From Paenibacillus xylanivorans (GTDB lineage: Bacteria > Bacillota > Bacilli > Paenibacillales > Paenibacillaceae): 64,000 bases of DNA. The DNA lies in the NCBI RefSeq assembly GCF_001280595.1, contig NZ_LITU01000070.1:476504-540503 (forward strand). The letters are read 5' to 3'. The notes beneath the pieces were generated by a model. The model did not search any database. It saw nothing but the letters and a program-made list of their open reading frames with translations, and was not told where the DNA came from. This document shows positions 35,945-44,150 of this stretch, in pieces (within the stretch, counting starts at the first letter, position 1; each line of letters starts with the position of its first letter). Both the position numbers and the translations under genes were made by a program.

Positions 35945-35983
35945 AAGGTCATCCTCCTTAACAGGCAGGGTGACCTTTTTTTA
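35945..35983 (+). terminator. Rho-independent terminator after GH94
   Basis: AAGGTCATCCT (35945-35955) pairs with AGGGTGACCTT (35967-35977) with one G-T wobble, followed by TTTTTATTTT. Confidence 0.85.
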
Positions 35984-36039
35984 TTTTAAGAAAGATTCAT
36001 TGGTAGGTCAGGGGAACCCTTTACGATACGATAATCATT

Positions 36040-37236
36040 CTAACGCAAAGGAACGGCCAGCAACGTGTGCAGAAGCGCATTATGGCGTACATGCTTCGTC
36101 ACATAGCCTGCGTCCTCCAGCGAGCCGCACAGCTCGTCCAGCAGCGGGAAATGACGTTCTTTTATCGTTTGTAGTTGCTCCTCATGACCTGCTGCCTCAG
36201 CCTGTTGGATATACGTTTGGCGGTGGGTTGTATTCGCAAACATCAGGTCTGTCAGGCAAATCCGTCCTCGTCTGGTTAACACTCGCTGCATCTCCTGTAA
36301 TGCCAACTGTTGCTGATCTGTGCTCAGATGATGGAAGGCGAAGCTGGATACGACAAAATCGAAGGACTGGTCGGCAAAAGGTAAAGCCAGAAAGTTACCA
36401 AGCTTTACATGCATCTCTGGATATTTGATGCGGCATGTACGCAGCATCTCACGGGATTGATCGATGGCAGTCATGGTTGCGCCTCGTTCTAACAATTTGC
36501 CTGCCAAATTCCCCGTGCCTGTACCGACATCAAGTCCTTTTTCGCCGGGCTTAGGAGATATCCAGCTTGCTGTCTGCTCCAGCGCTTCGTCATAGTTGTC
36601 ATATATATTGAAAGGTCTTGCACCTACTACCAATACTCCCAACGCTTCCAATCTTGATCCTGCATTTTCTGGATACGTTGTATCGTTGTTTGGCATGTGT
36701 GCTGTCCAGCTATTCTTCTGCCTGCGAACTTCATCACCATTAGGTTCTGGCATACGGTCATTCGACGCCTGTACCCGCTGATCATGGATTGCTGCCTGGG
36801 TATCGTAGTTCCAGCGATCATGCCAGTTCTGCCGGGCTTCCCTGAGGCGGCGCGCACTGTCTGCAAGATCATGCAGATGGCTGACGTCCAGCGGCCCGTC
36901 CTGACGGTTCAGGTCAATCATGCGCTGGGTCGTATCCAGCATGCGCTTCAGCTCGACCCACTGGGCATACATCACGGCTTGCTGCAGCTCCAGATATTCT
37001 TCCAGGCGCTGCTGATTGCCTTGGTCAATCTCTCCGAGCGCGTGGCTGATATCCTGAAGCGACATCCCGATTTCGCGCAGCGCTGCAATGGTTTGCAGCC
37101 GCCAGATGTCATTCTCGGTATATGTGCGATATCCGTTATTGGTCTGTTTGGCGGGCTGAATCAGCCCTTTTTCCTCATAAAAGCGGATGGCTCTCGCCGA
37201 TATGCCGAGTCTGTCAGCGGCTTCCTTAATGTTCAT
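36040..37236 (-). CDS. MerR-family regulator fused to a SAM methyltransferase
   Basis: A 398-residue two-domain protein. Start ATG 37236 is preceded by AAGGAGGTG; a GTG three codons earlier is less likely. Residues 1-70 form a MerR winged helix (MNIKEAADRLGISARAIRFYEEKGLI, then NGYRTYTENDIWRL) followed by the dimerisation helix. After a linker of about 100 residues comes a class I methyltransferase with SAM motif GLDVGTGTGNLAGKLLERGA, TAIDQSREML, and a UbiE-like FVVSSFAFHHL. MerR proteins usually carry effector-binding domains, so a complete methyltransferase there is uncommon. Two tandem 16-base repeats lie just before its ribosome-binding site. The target of methylation is unknown. Confidence 0.85.
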   Translation of the reverse strand: MNIKEAADRLGISARAIRFYEEKGLIQPAKQTNNGYRTYTENDIWRLQTIAALREIGMSLQDISHALGEIDQGNQQRLEEYLELQQAVMYAQWVELKRMLDTTQRMIDLNRQDGPLDVSHLHDLADSARRLREARQNWHDRWNYDTQAAIHDQRVQASNDRMPEPNGDEVRRQKNSWTAHMPNNDTTYPENAGSRLEALGVLVVGARPFNIYDNYDEALEQTASWISPKPGEKGLDVGTGTGNLAGKLLERGATMTAIDQSREMLRTCRIKYPEMHVKLGNFLALPFADQSFDFVVSSFAFHHLSTDQQQLALQEMQRVLTRRGRICLTDLMFANTTHRQTYIQQAEAAGHEEQLQTIKERHFPLLDELCGSLEDAGYVTKHVRHNALLHTLLAVPLR

Positions 37237-37249
37237 CACGTGCACCTCC

Positions 37250-37281
37250 TTATCGAATCAGTATATTATCGAATTAGTATA
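37250..37281 (-). repeat. Tandem 16-base direct repeat in the MerR-fusion promoter
   Basis: TTATCGAATCAGTATA (37250-37265) and TTATCGAATTAGTATA (37266-37281) are adjacent and differ at one base. On the minus strand each contains TATACT, a good -10 hexamer, so the promoter itself is duplicated. It ends 14 bases from the start codon and is the natural place for autoregulation. Confidence 0.75.
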
Positions 37282-37487
37282 AACGATGACGTTACGGAAA
37301 GGTTAAGTGAAAATTTCATTCACCGAATTGAAATTTTAGTCAAGCCTGAGGCTATGCTACAATATATAGCAATGGAGCATTTGCATCGATATACCCTGCA
37401 AAATGGTTAATATGAACCGAACAAGCCATATTTTTTGAACGCTGCTTCTCGCAGTGTTATCACTAATGCACGAAAGGTTGAACTTTT

Positions 37488-38033
37488 ATGCTTACCAGCC
37501 ATACGTATATGATTCGGCCATCCGAGCTTAAGGATGCGGCGCAGCTTATGGAGCTGGATGCTCTAGTATGGGATAAATATACCTCTCCTGAGCCGCTCAA
37601 CTGGCGTTCCAGACAACAATATTTGCAGCATTGCCCTCCAGGCAGTCAGTTGATTGCCGTTCAAGGAGAGCGGGTATGTGGTTATGTGGGCTTTCATCCG
37701 GCGACAGGCTTGCCTGTTAACCGCCATGTATACGAGATTAATATCGCCGTTCATCCTCATGATCGTCGCTGTGGTATTGCTACGGCCCTGATGGATGTCA
37801 TGAAGCAGCATGCCCTTGAACAAGGGATCATCAAGCTTAGGTTGCGGGTGTTATCCAGCAATCCAGGAGCCATTGCGTTTTATACACAGTGCGGATTCGT
37901 GACGGAGGGCAGACTGATGTCGGAATTTTATATCGCAGGCAAGTATGTGGACGATATTCTCATGAGTTATTTCATCCAGGCCAAAGGACAGAGTAGAAGG
38001 AGGAACAACAATGGACATGGGACTTCGGGGTAA
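37488..38033 (+). CDS. GNAT-family N-acetyltransferase
   Basis: A 181-residue acetyl-CoA-dependent transferase. The GNAT core is complete: INIAVHPHDRRCGIATALMDVMKQHA (strand 4 and the pyrophosphate loop; the usual R/QxxGxG/A appears as RRCGIA), LRLRVLSSNPGAIAFYTQCGF (strand 5 and the helix with N and Y). AAAGG lies before the ATG. The last 23 bases overlap the SDR gene that follows, so the two are co-transcribed and probably coupled. A small promoter with an extended -10 (TGCTACAAT near 37355-37363) lies upstream. Substrate unknown. Confidence 0.85.
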   Translation: MLTSHTYMIRPSELKDAAQLMELDALVWDKYTSPEPLNWRSRQQYLQHCPPGSQLIAVQGERVCGYVGFHPATGLPVNRHVYEINIAVHPHDRRCGIATALMDVMKQHALEQGIIKLRLRVLSSNPGAIAFYTQCGFVTEGRLMSEFYIAGKYVDDILMSYFIQAKGQSRRRNNNGHGTSG

Positions 38034-38799
38034 AAAGGCGCTGGTACTTGCATCCAGTCGAGGACTGGGCAAAGCGGTAGCCGCTCAATTGGCGGCAGAA
38101 GGCACTGACGTCATGCTCGCCAGCCGGAGCGAAGAGAAGCTTGCAGTGGTGAAGCAGGAGCTGCTGGCGCTTGGTGGTGGCGGATGTGTCGAATATTGTG
38201 CAACCGATGTGACAAGCAAGCAGGACATTGATGCCCTGATTCGCAAGACAGGCGAATTGTTCGGTCAGATTGATATTTTGGTGAACAATTCAGGTGGTCC
38301 GCCTTCTGGAACATTTGAGTCATTGACCGATGAAGACTGGGAACGAGCATTTGAATTAAATGTACTTAGCTATGTAAGACTGATTCGTGGTGCGCTTCCT
38401 TACATGAAGGAGAATGGCGGACATATCGTGAACATTGCCTCAACCTCTGTGAAGCAACCCATTCCAGGTCTGATTCTGTCCAATACGTTCCGTACGGGTG
38501 TGTTCGGATTGGCCAAGACCTTGTCACAGGAGCTCGCACCATATGGCATTCTGATCAATACGGTTGCGCCGGGTCGAATCGGTACGGATCGGATACATGA
38601 GTTGGACGCTGCACGTGCAGAGCAGAACGGAATGAGTGAGGAAGAGGTTGCCGAACAATTCCGTAAGGAAATTCCATTGGGACGTTATGGTCAACCCGAG
38701 GAGTTTGCCAAGGCGGTCGTGTTCCTTTTATCAGGAGCGAATACGTATATTACAGGTACATCCCTTGTGGTGGATGGTGGCATGGTGCGTGCGCTCTAA
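38011..38799 (+). CDS. SDR-fold protein with altered catalytic Tyr/Lys
   Basis: A 262-residue short-chain dehydrogenase/reductase-fold protein, annotated by similarity as 3-oxoacyl-ACP reductase-like. AAGGAGG (37997-38003) lies seven bases before the ATG, inside the end of the acetyltransferase gene. The cofactor loop ASSRGLGKAVA and NNSGG (in place of NNAG) are present, and the Ser of the active site (NIASTS) is kept. However, the YxxxK motif is replaced: aligning GLAKTL with the usual helix places S157 at the Tyr and R161 at the Lys position (LSNTFRTGVFGLAK). I know a subgroup of SDRs with this SN..R pattern, so it may be a functional variant with a different mechanism. Other family features, including VDGGMVRAL at the end, are normal. 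Confidence 0.8.
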   Translation: MDMGLRGKKALVLASSRGLGKAVAAQLAAEGTDVMLASRSEEKLAVVKQELLALGGGGCVEYCATDVTSKQDIDALIRKTGELFGQIDILVNNSGGPPSGTFESLTDEDWERAFELNVLSYVRLIRGALPYMKENGGHIVNIASTSVKQPIPGLILSNTFRTGVFGLAKTLSQELAPYGILINTVAPGRIGTDRIHELDAARAEQNGMSEEEVAEQFRKEIPLGRYGQPEEFAKAVVFLLSGANTYITGTSLVVDGGMVRAL

Positions 38800-38860
38800 G
38801 GAAGAAGCCTGATCAGGAGGTTCCAAGTTAGTACGAATGCATAACTACGAAAATAAGATA

Positions 38861-38905
38861 AAGCCCCTCCTTATTCTCCACGTGTTGTGGGGTAGGAGGG
38901 GTTTT
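38861..38905. terminator. Terminator between SDR and acetyltransferase genes
   Basis: AAGCCCCTCC (38861-38870) pairs with GGAGGGGTTTT, with an inner CTCCAC/GTGGGG stem, and T on the plus strand. It serves two converging genes. Confidence 0.8.
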
Positions 38906-38982
38906 GAGTTGATGTATGCATTGTGAGGGCCATATTTCGCAGTAAGAATTGGTCCTCCAACCATTAAATTATGTAAGTCTAA

Positions 38983-39531
38983 TTAGCGCAAAAGTTCCCA
39001 TTCATGCTGCAGCATGCCATACACCGCATGGTTAACATAGCCCTTAGGCAGCTTCTCGGCCTGACGGATAACGCCTTCAAGGACAAATCCAAGTCGTTCA
39101 GGGATGGCCCGGCTCCGCTTGTTGTTGGTTGCTGAACGAATCTCAACACGGTTCAGATCCAGGGTGACCAGAGCGTAGTCCACCAGAACACGGCATGCGC
39201 TGGTCATCAAGCCTTGACCTTCAAAACCTTTGCCAAGCCAGTATCCGATGCTTACCGAGCGGTTGGTCCAGTTGATTTCGTGGAAGCCGATGATGCCTGC
39301 AAGATCGCCTTTCAGCCAGACACCTGCGGTAAAACCGCCGTTGTCAGCTCCCTGTTTGAGTGCATTGCTGATAAAATTCGAAGTATGCTCAATCTCGGTC
39401 ACGTGGTCCACCCACGGTAACCAATGTCTCAGCTGATCCCGCGAGCGGTCTGTGAGTTCGAACAACGGTTTGGTGTGCTCCATGGCAAGTGGGCGGAGTT
39501 CGGTATATTCATCCAATGAATAGGTAAACAT
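38983..39531 (-). CDS. RimJ/RimL-type GNAT acetyltransferase (YdaF-like)
   Basis: A 182-residue GNAT enzyme of the group that acetylates N-terminal Ser/Ala of ribosomal proteins and similar substrates. Marks: LRPLAMEHTKPLFELTDRSRDQLRHWLPWVD at the start, VSIGYWLGKGFEGQGLMTSA (acetyl-CoA loop, here GKGFEGQG), and LNRVEIRSATNNKRSRAIPERLGF. AGAAGG lies about eight bases before the ATG at 39531. It resembles B. subtilis YdaF. The next minus-strand gene upstream encodes a DUF2164 protein, 32 bases away, and may share its transcript. Confidence 0.87.
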   Translation of the reverse strand: MFTYSLDEYTELRPLAMEHTKPLFELTDRSRDQLRHWLPWVDHVTEIEHTSNFISNALKQGADNGGFTAGVWLKGDLAGIIGFHEINWTNRSVSIGYWLGKGFEGQGLMTSACRVLVDYALVTLDLNRVEIRSATNNKRSRAIPERLGFVLEGVIRQAEKLPKGYVNHAVYGMLQHEWELLR

Positions 39532-39563
39532 GAGTGCAACCTTCTTTCTTTGAAATAAATGTA

Positions 39564-39821
39564 TTATCGGGAAGTCTTCGGTAGCTTGCGCTCCAGTGCA
39601 AATAGGTCTTCTTCCATCGAGGCCATGCGTTGATTCAACGTAGTACGGGCGTCACCCAGTGCCTGATTATATATGTAGGGAGCCAACTGGGTCATGAAAA
39701 GATCCAGCACGCCCCAGGCTGCCAGATCGCCCAGTTCTTCGCCGCGTTCCTCTTCGAAATACGACTGGATGGTGCGTATGGCTTCATCCTGTTGTTCTTT
39801 GGACAGTTTTAGCGCGTTCAA
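39564..39821 (-). CDS. DUF2164 family protein
   Basis: An 85-residue protein matching the DUF2164 family (SKEQQDEAIRTIQSYF, then EELGDLAAWGVLDLF and APYIYNQALGDA). I choose the TTG at 39821 because AAGGGAGG precedes it at about nine bases and it gives the family's usual length of about 80; longer readings add a sequence without similarity. The last 25 residues form a helix with a coiled-coil look. Function unknown; the protein is acidic, soluble, and without membrane segment. Confidence 0.75.
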   Translation of the reverse strand: MNALKLSKEQQDEAIRTIQSYFEEERGEELGDLAAWGVLDLFMTQLAPYIYNQALGDARTTLNQRMASMEEDLFALERKLPKTSR

Positions 39822-39940
39822 TGGGAAACCCTCCCTTAAATTCTGTTTTTCTATCATGCTACATGATTCGCGCGAACCCGTCAAAATGGTTTTGGGCCTA
39901 TCTTGTGTACAGCCCGTCATGACTTTGGTGCCGTTATTTA

Positions 39941-39969
39941 TTGAACTCGTCCCTCGTTAAAGGTATATT
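39941..39969 (+). promoter_or_regulatory. Promoter of glnS
   Basis: TTGAAC (39941-39946) and TATATT (39964-39969) are separated by exactly 17 bases. The predicted transcript start (about 39976) lies just past an in-frame ATG at 39973, which argues for a start codon further downstream. Confidence 0.65.
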
Positions 39970-40029
39970 TAGATGAAACGCATTGTAAATGCTGAAAGTT
40001 CCAATCAATTCATGAAAGGTTTGATACCT

Positions 40030-41751
40030 GTGGACAATCGTACAACCCCACCTAACTTTATCAAAAATATTATTACCGAAGATCTCCGGTCAGGGAAAGT
40101 CCAGGAAGTCATTACCCGTTTTCCTCCGGAACCGAACGGTTATCTGCATATCGGCCATGCCAAAGCGATCTGGATTAACTTTGCACTGGGTGGCGAATTT
40201 GGCGGCAAAACGAATCTGCGCTTCGATGACACGAATCCGGTCAAAGAAGATGTGGAATACGTACAATCGATTCAGGAAGACGTAAAATGGCTCGGATACG
40301 AGTGGAGCGAGAAACGTTTTGCTTCCGATTATTTTGATGAAATGTACAGCCGCGCGGTTTTGCTGATCCAAAAAGGCAAAGCTTACATCGACGACCAAAG
40401 CGCCGACGAAATCCGTGCCATGCGCGGAACGCTCACCGAGCCGGGCAAGAACAGCCCGTACCGTGACCGTACCGTTGAAGAGAATCTCGACTTGTTCACA
40501 CGGATGCGTGCAGGAGAGTTCCAGAACGGCGAGAAAGTGCTGCGCGCCAAGATTGATATGGCTTCACCGAACATCAACCTGCGTGATCCGGTCATTTACC
40601 GAATTTCTCATGCACATCATCACAATACAGGGGACAAATGGTGCATCTATCCGATGTATGCATTCGCACATCCGCTCGAGGACGCCATTGAAGGGGTAAC
40701 GCACTCCCTCTGTTCCCTGGAGTTTGAGGACCAACGTCCATTCTATGATTGGGTTATTGCCGAATGTGAGATGGAGAATCAACCGCATCAATATGAGTTT
40801 GGCCGTCTGAACCTGTCGCAAATGGTGACAAGCAAACGGAAGCTGAAATTGCTCGTGGACGAAGGTCATGTGGATGGATGGGATGATCCGCGTATGCCAA
40901 CGATCTCGGGTCTGCGCCGCCGGGGATATACACCGGAAGCCATTCGTGATTTCGTATACGAAACGGGGATTTCCAAAAACTACGGGGTTATCGATCTGCA
41001 AACGCTGGAGCACTTTGTCCGTGAAGATCTGAAACTGAAAGCTCCGCGTACGATGGCTGTCCTGCATCCGCTCAAAGTGGTCATAACGAATTACCCTGAA
41101 GGGCAAGTCGAATGGCTCGAAGCAGAGAATAATGTGGAAAATCCGGAGATGGGCAATCGCCAAATTCCTTTCTCCCGTGAGATTTACATTGAACAGGACG
41201 ATTTCATGGAAAATCCGCCAAACAAATATTTCCGTTTGTTCCCTGGCAACGAGGTCCGTCTGAAACATGCGTACTTCATCAAATGTAACGATGTGATCAA
41301 GGATGCGGAAGGCAATGTGACTGAAATCCATTGTACTTACGATGTGGAGACGAAGAGCGGCAGTGGCTTCACAGGCCGTAAAGTCAAAGGAACGATTCAT
41401 TGGGTGGAAGCAAGCCAAGCGGTCCCCGCTGAATTCCGTCTGTATGAACCTCTGATCTCCGCAGAAGTACCGGAAGCCGATACCGAGCCAGAAGTGGCCG
41501 TGGCAGGCGCTGAGGTGGAGGTTGTGGAAGAGCAACCGGAGAAAACGTTCCTGGATCAATTGAATCCAAACTCTCTTGAAGTAGTTCAAGGGTTTGTGGA
41601 GCAAGAGATGAAAGAGGCGCAAGCACAGGATAAATTCCAGTTCTTCCGTCATGGTTACTTCAGCGTGGATCCGAAACATTCCGAGCCAGGCCGTCCGGTA
41701 TTTAACCGGGTCGTATCCCTGAAGAGCTCGTTCCAACTGCCAAAAGCATAA
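40030..41751 (+). CDS. glnS: Glutaminyl-tRNA synthetase
   Basis: A class I aminoacyl-tRNA synthetase of 573 residues, charging tRNA-Gln directly. HIGH motif GYLHIGHAKAIW, the KMSKS equivalent VTSKRKL, the amino-acid pocket RFDDTNP, and the C-terminal anticodon-binding beta barrels are present. I prefer GTG 40030 (VDNRTTPPNFIKNIITEDL, with GAAAGG upstream), because the promoter predicts transcription to begin near 39976; ATG 39973 would add 19 residues. An acidic insertion rich in Glu and Val (about residues 478-508) interrupts the distal barrel. Most Firmicutes lack GlnRS and use GluRS plus GatCAB, so the gene was probably acquired in the lineage. Confidence 0.93.
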   Translation: MDNRTTPPNFIKNIITEDLRSGKVQEVITRFPPEPNGYLHIGHAKAIWINFALGGEFGGKTNLRFDDTNPVKEDVEYVQSIQEDVKWLGYEWSEKRFASDYFDEMYSRAVLLIQKGKAYIDDQSADEIRAMRGTLTEPGKNSPYRDRTVEENLDLFTRMRAGEFQNGEKVLRAKIDMASPNINLRDPVIYRISHAHHHNTGDKWCIYPMYAFAHPLEDAIEGVTHSLCSLEFEDQRPFYDWVIAECEMENQPHQYEFGRLNLSQMVTSKRKLKLLVDEGHVDGWDDPRMPTISGLRRRGYTPEAIRDFVYETGISKNYGVIDLQTLEHFVREDLKLKAPRTMAVLHPLKVVITNYPEGQVEWLEAENNVENPEMGNRQIPFSREIYIEQDDFMENPPNKYFRLFPGNEVRLKHAYFIKCNDVIKDAEGNVTEIHCTYDVETKSGSGFTGRKVKGTIHWVEASQAVPAEFRLYEPLISAEVPEADTEPEVAVAGAEVEVVEEQPEKTFLDQLNPNSLEVVQGFVEQEMKEAQAQDKFQFFRHGYFSVDPKHSEPGRPVFNRVVSLKSSFQLPKA

Positions 41752-41847
41752 GGTTAAACATAGCGGCAGAATACAAAGCTAGAGTATAAGATTTAAGGTC
41801 AATGCTACAAGTTAGGTTATAAACCTAAACTTAAATCTATAAACGTA

Positions 41848-41890
41848 AAAGGCGTCTCCAGGGCAATAAGCCTGGAGACGCCTTTCTCTT
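41848..41890 (+). terminator. Rho-independent terminator after glnS
   Basis: AAAGGCGTCTCCAGG (41848-41862) pairs perfectly with CCTGGAGACGCCTTT (41871-41885), loop of eight, then CTCTTTATT. Confidence 0.9.
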
Positions 41891-42039
41891 TATTACTACT
41901 TTTACTACTATTCTTAATCTTTTGTTTCGGTTTTTTAAACGTTGATGTTACACCATAACGGAGAGGGCAGAAATAACCTGAAGAAGCGTAGCGTTCGCCT
42001 AAAAGCTTTCTGAAAGAAAGCTACATCGGAAGCATACGC

Positions 42040-42091
42040 TTATCTCCGAATTTTACCCTTATAGAAGGGAATCAAAAAAATTCGGAGATAA
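42040..42091. repeat. Palindromic element, possibly an interspersed repeat
   Basis: TTATCTCCGAATTTT (42040-42054) is a perfect inverted copy of AAAATTCGGAGATAA (42077-42091). The loop holds a second small hairpin (CCCTT/AAGGG). Weaker inverted similarity extends outwards through TACGC and GCGATCG, suggesting an element of roughly 41985-42125. It lies between convergent genes and shows no coding capacity. Confidence 0.75.
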
Positions 42092-42168
42092 CAGCGATCG
42101 AAAGATTGTTCTGTCCTCGTAGTGCTCCAGTGTAAATCTTGAAAGGTTCAACCTTTACCAACAAAAGA

Positions 42169-43410
42169 TTACCTGTCACCCATCTCTGTCAGTACAGTTG
42201 GCTGATATCCGTTGCGGCGGTTCGAGAACCACATAATGCCAAAACCAACGGCACCAATCAGGGAGAAGAATACCCCGATGTTATACATCACTTCAGCACC
42301 GAAGCTCTGGAACAGCCAGCCGCCGAACAGGCCGGCAATAACACCGGATATGCCACCCCAGGCCATCGTATACACGGCCTGACCAGAGGAGCGGTACGGC
42401 CTTGGAATGAACAGCATCGTCAGCTGGGTCCCAACATAGAAATAACCGCCGAACGTAACGGAATGCATGAGCTGAATGAACACAATCTCTAACGGATTGT
42501 TCGCCAGGGCCATGAGCTGCCAGCGGATGGCGAACAACAAACTAATCAATATCAACGAGGCGAGCAGCATGCTCATTTTACGTTTGAGAAAACGATCCAG
42601 GAGCAGGAACACACCCACTTCAAGTATGGATGATGTAAAGATGGCCCAGCCAACCATCTGTTTATCGCCGCCCATCTCGACGATGTACAATGACATGAAT
42701 GTACTGTTCATGGCGTTGGGTACGGAAACCAGCACACCAAGCCCGATAAAGATCATAAAGTACGGGTTGAACATTACCCTGCCGAAACGCCGGAAACTAA
42801 CTACAGGTGTATCTGAAGCGATCGGCTGTCTGGGTAAGAACAAGGCGAAAATAAAGGCAATGACAATCATGAAGGCAAAGACAATCGATACACTGCCCGC
42901 ACCCATGCGGTCAATGAGCGGCCCGGCAGCTGCAGCGGTCAGAGCCCAGCCTAGCGATCCCCAAAGCCGAAATGTACCAAATTTCTGAGTAGTTCCATCA
43001 ATATAACCGAGAATCAGGCTGTTGGTCTGGGCAAACAAAGGACTTTGAAAAAAATAAAAAAAGATCATGGCTGCATAGATCCAGGCATACGTAGGCGCAT
43101 AGAATACGGCCTGAGCAAGCACAAAGGTGCCACCCATCATCATCATCAGGATAATACGAATATTGCGTGATTTATCGCTCCAGAAGCCCCAGAACGGATT
43201 GGCGAACAAGGATACAAACGGACCAATCGCCATCAGACTGCCAATTTCCAATTTGGTCATACCGATTTCCTGCAAATACAACTGAAGAAAACCGGCGAAG
43301 ATTGAAATGGCTCCATAAATGAAAAAGTTATATAGTTTCAGCGAAACCAAAGAGGGATTGCCTCTTCCGGGTGCATATCTATCCAATAGAGCCATTCCTT
43401 TCAGAATCAT
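42169..43410 (-). CDS. MFS transporter (MFS_1-like, phenylpropionate/sugar permease type)
   Basis: A 12-helix membrane protein of about 413 residues. The first cytoplasmic segment is followed by LVSLKLYNFFIYGAISIFAGFLQLYLQEIG and GSLMAIGPFVSLFANPFWGFWSDKSRN, the loop pattern of the MFS group that contains HcaT and LacY-like permeases. The start is uncertain: ATG 43410 has only GAAG upstream, while a TTG at 43386 has GAAAGG nine bases before it. The C-terminal half is complete, ending GIMWFSNRRNG and a short polar tail. No substrate is deducible. It diverges from mobA with 72 bases between. Confidence 0.82.
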   Translation of the reverse strand: MILKGMALLDRYAPGRGNPSLVSLKLYNFFIYGAISIFAGFLQLYLQEIGMTKLEIGSLMAIGPFVSLFANPFWGFWSDKSRNIRIILMMMMGGTFVLAQAVFYAPTYAWIYAAMIFFYFFQSPLFAQTNSLILGYIDGTTQKFGTFRLWGSLGWALTAAAAGPLIDRMGAGSVSIVFAFMIVIAFIFALFLPRQPIASDTPVVSFRRFGRVMFNPYFMIFIGLGVLVSVPNAMNSTFMSLYIVEMGGDKQMVGWAIFTSSILEVGVFLLLDRFLKRKMSMLLASLILISLLFAIRWQLMALANNPLEIVFIQLMHSVTFGGYFYVGTQLTMLFIPRPYRSSGQAVYTMAWGGISGVIAGLFGGWLFQSFGAEVMYNIGVFFSLIGAVGFGIMWFSNRRNGYQPTVLTEMGDR

Positions 43411-43482
43411 ATTCTTCAATGTATCATTTGTTGAAAGGGTATTCAATGTATAGAATACGTTTATTGAACGAGGAGGACTACC

Positions 43483-44088
43483 GTGAGCACAATAGAATGG
43501 ACAGGTATTATATTGGCAGGAGGCTTATCCCGCCGTATGGGTTCCAATAAAGCATTATTGGAATGGAATGGTTTCAGCGTGCTGGAACAGGTCATCCAAG
43601 CGATGACACCAGCTGTGAATCGTATTATCGTTTCCGCAGGAAACAACACGGCTGCATACAACGCTTTGCCCTACGACTGCGTTCAGGATTATTACCCAGG
43701 GAAAGGGCCGCTCGCAGGACTGCACGCTGCGCTTGAAGCCTCGGAGACGGGCTGGAACCTTGTCTGTGCCTGTGATATGCCGCTGCTAGAGCTACCCTTT
43801 TTCAACGGCATGAAGAGGCTCACCGAATCTGGTCAAGAGCATCATGCGATCGTTCCGCGATTGGCAGGGCGGGTTCATCCGCTTGCAGGTGCTTACCATA
43901 AACGTATTCTCCCCGAACTTGAACAGCGCTTAATAGATGACAGACTAAGGGTAACCCAATGGCTTGAAGAAATCGGTTGCCGATATGTCGACGTGGATGA
44001 GCTGGAAAGCGCTGGCGTCCATGATGTGGCAATTCAGCTGAGCAATATGAATACGCCGGAAGAGTATGAGCTTATTCGTAACCGATAG
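43483..44088 (+). CDS. mobA: Molybdenum cofactor guanylyltransferase
   Basis: A 201-residue enzyme that transfers GMP from GTP to molybdopterin to make the MGD cofactor. The GTG start has GAGGAGG six bases upstream. The nucleotidyltransferase motif LAGGLSRRMGSNK (residues 11-23), the LAGLHAALE segment, and CDMPLL with the metal-binding Asp are intact. Product needed by the bis-MGD oxidoreductase encoded at 21559-23622. moaA lies at 57212-58213, so cofactor genes are scattered rather than clustered. It converges on an AraC-type gene 62 bases away with no clear terminator between. Confidence 0.9.
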   Translation: MSTIEWTGIILAGGLSRRMGSNKALLEWNGFSVLEQVIQAMTPAVNRIIVSAGNNTAAYNALPYDCVQDYYPGKGPLAGLHAALEASETGWNLVCACDMPLLELPFFNGMKRLTESGQEHHAIVPRLAGRVHPLAGAYHKRILPELEQRLIDDRLRVTQWLEEIGCRYVDVDELESAGVHDVAIQLSNMNTPEEYELIRNR

Positions 44089-44150
44089 GACGTCTCTAAC
44101 CATGAGTTCATTCATCATCACATTTAACATCTAGCTCTCTTATACCTTCC

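Noticed and set aside
40564..41736. Long minus-strand open frame opposite glnS
   Set aside because: Antisense shadow; glnS is certain on the plus strand.
43381..43446. Upstream extension of the MFS protein to 43446
   Set aside because: The added residues have no similarity and the first codon has no ribosome-binding site; ATG 43410 or TTG 43386 preferred.
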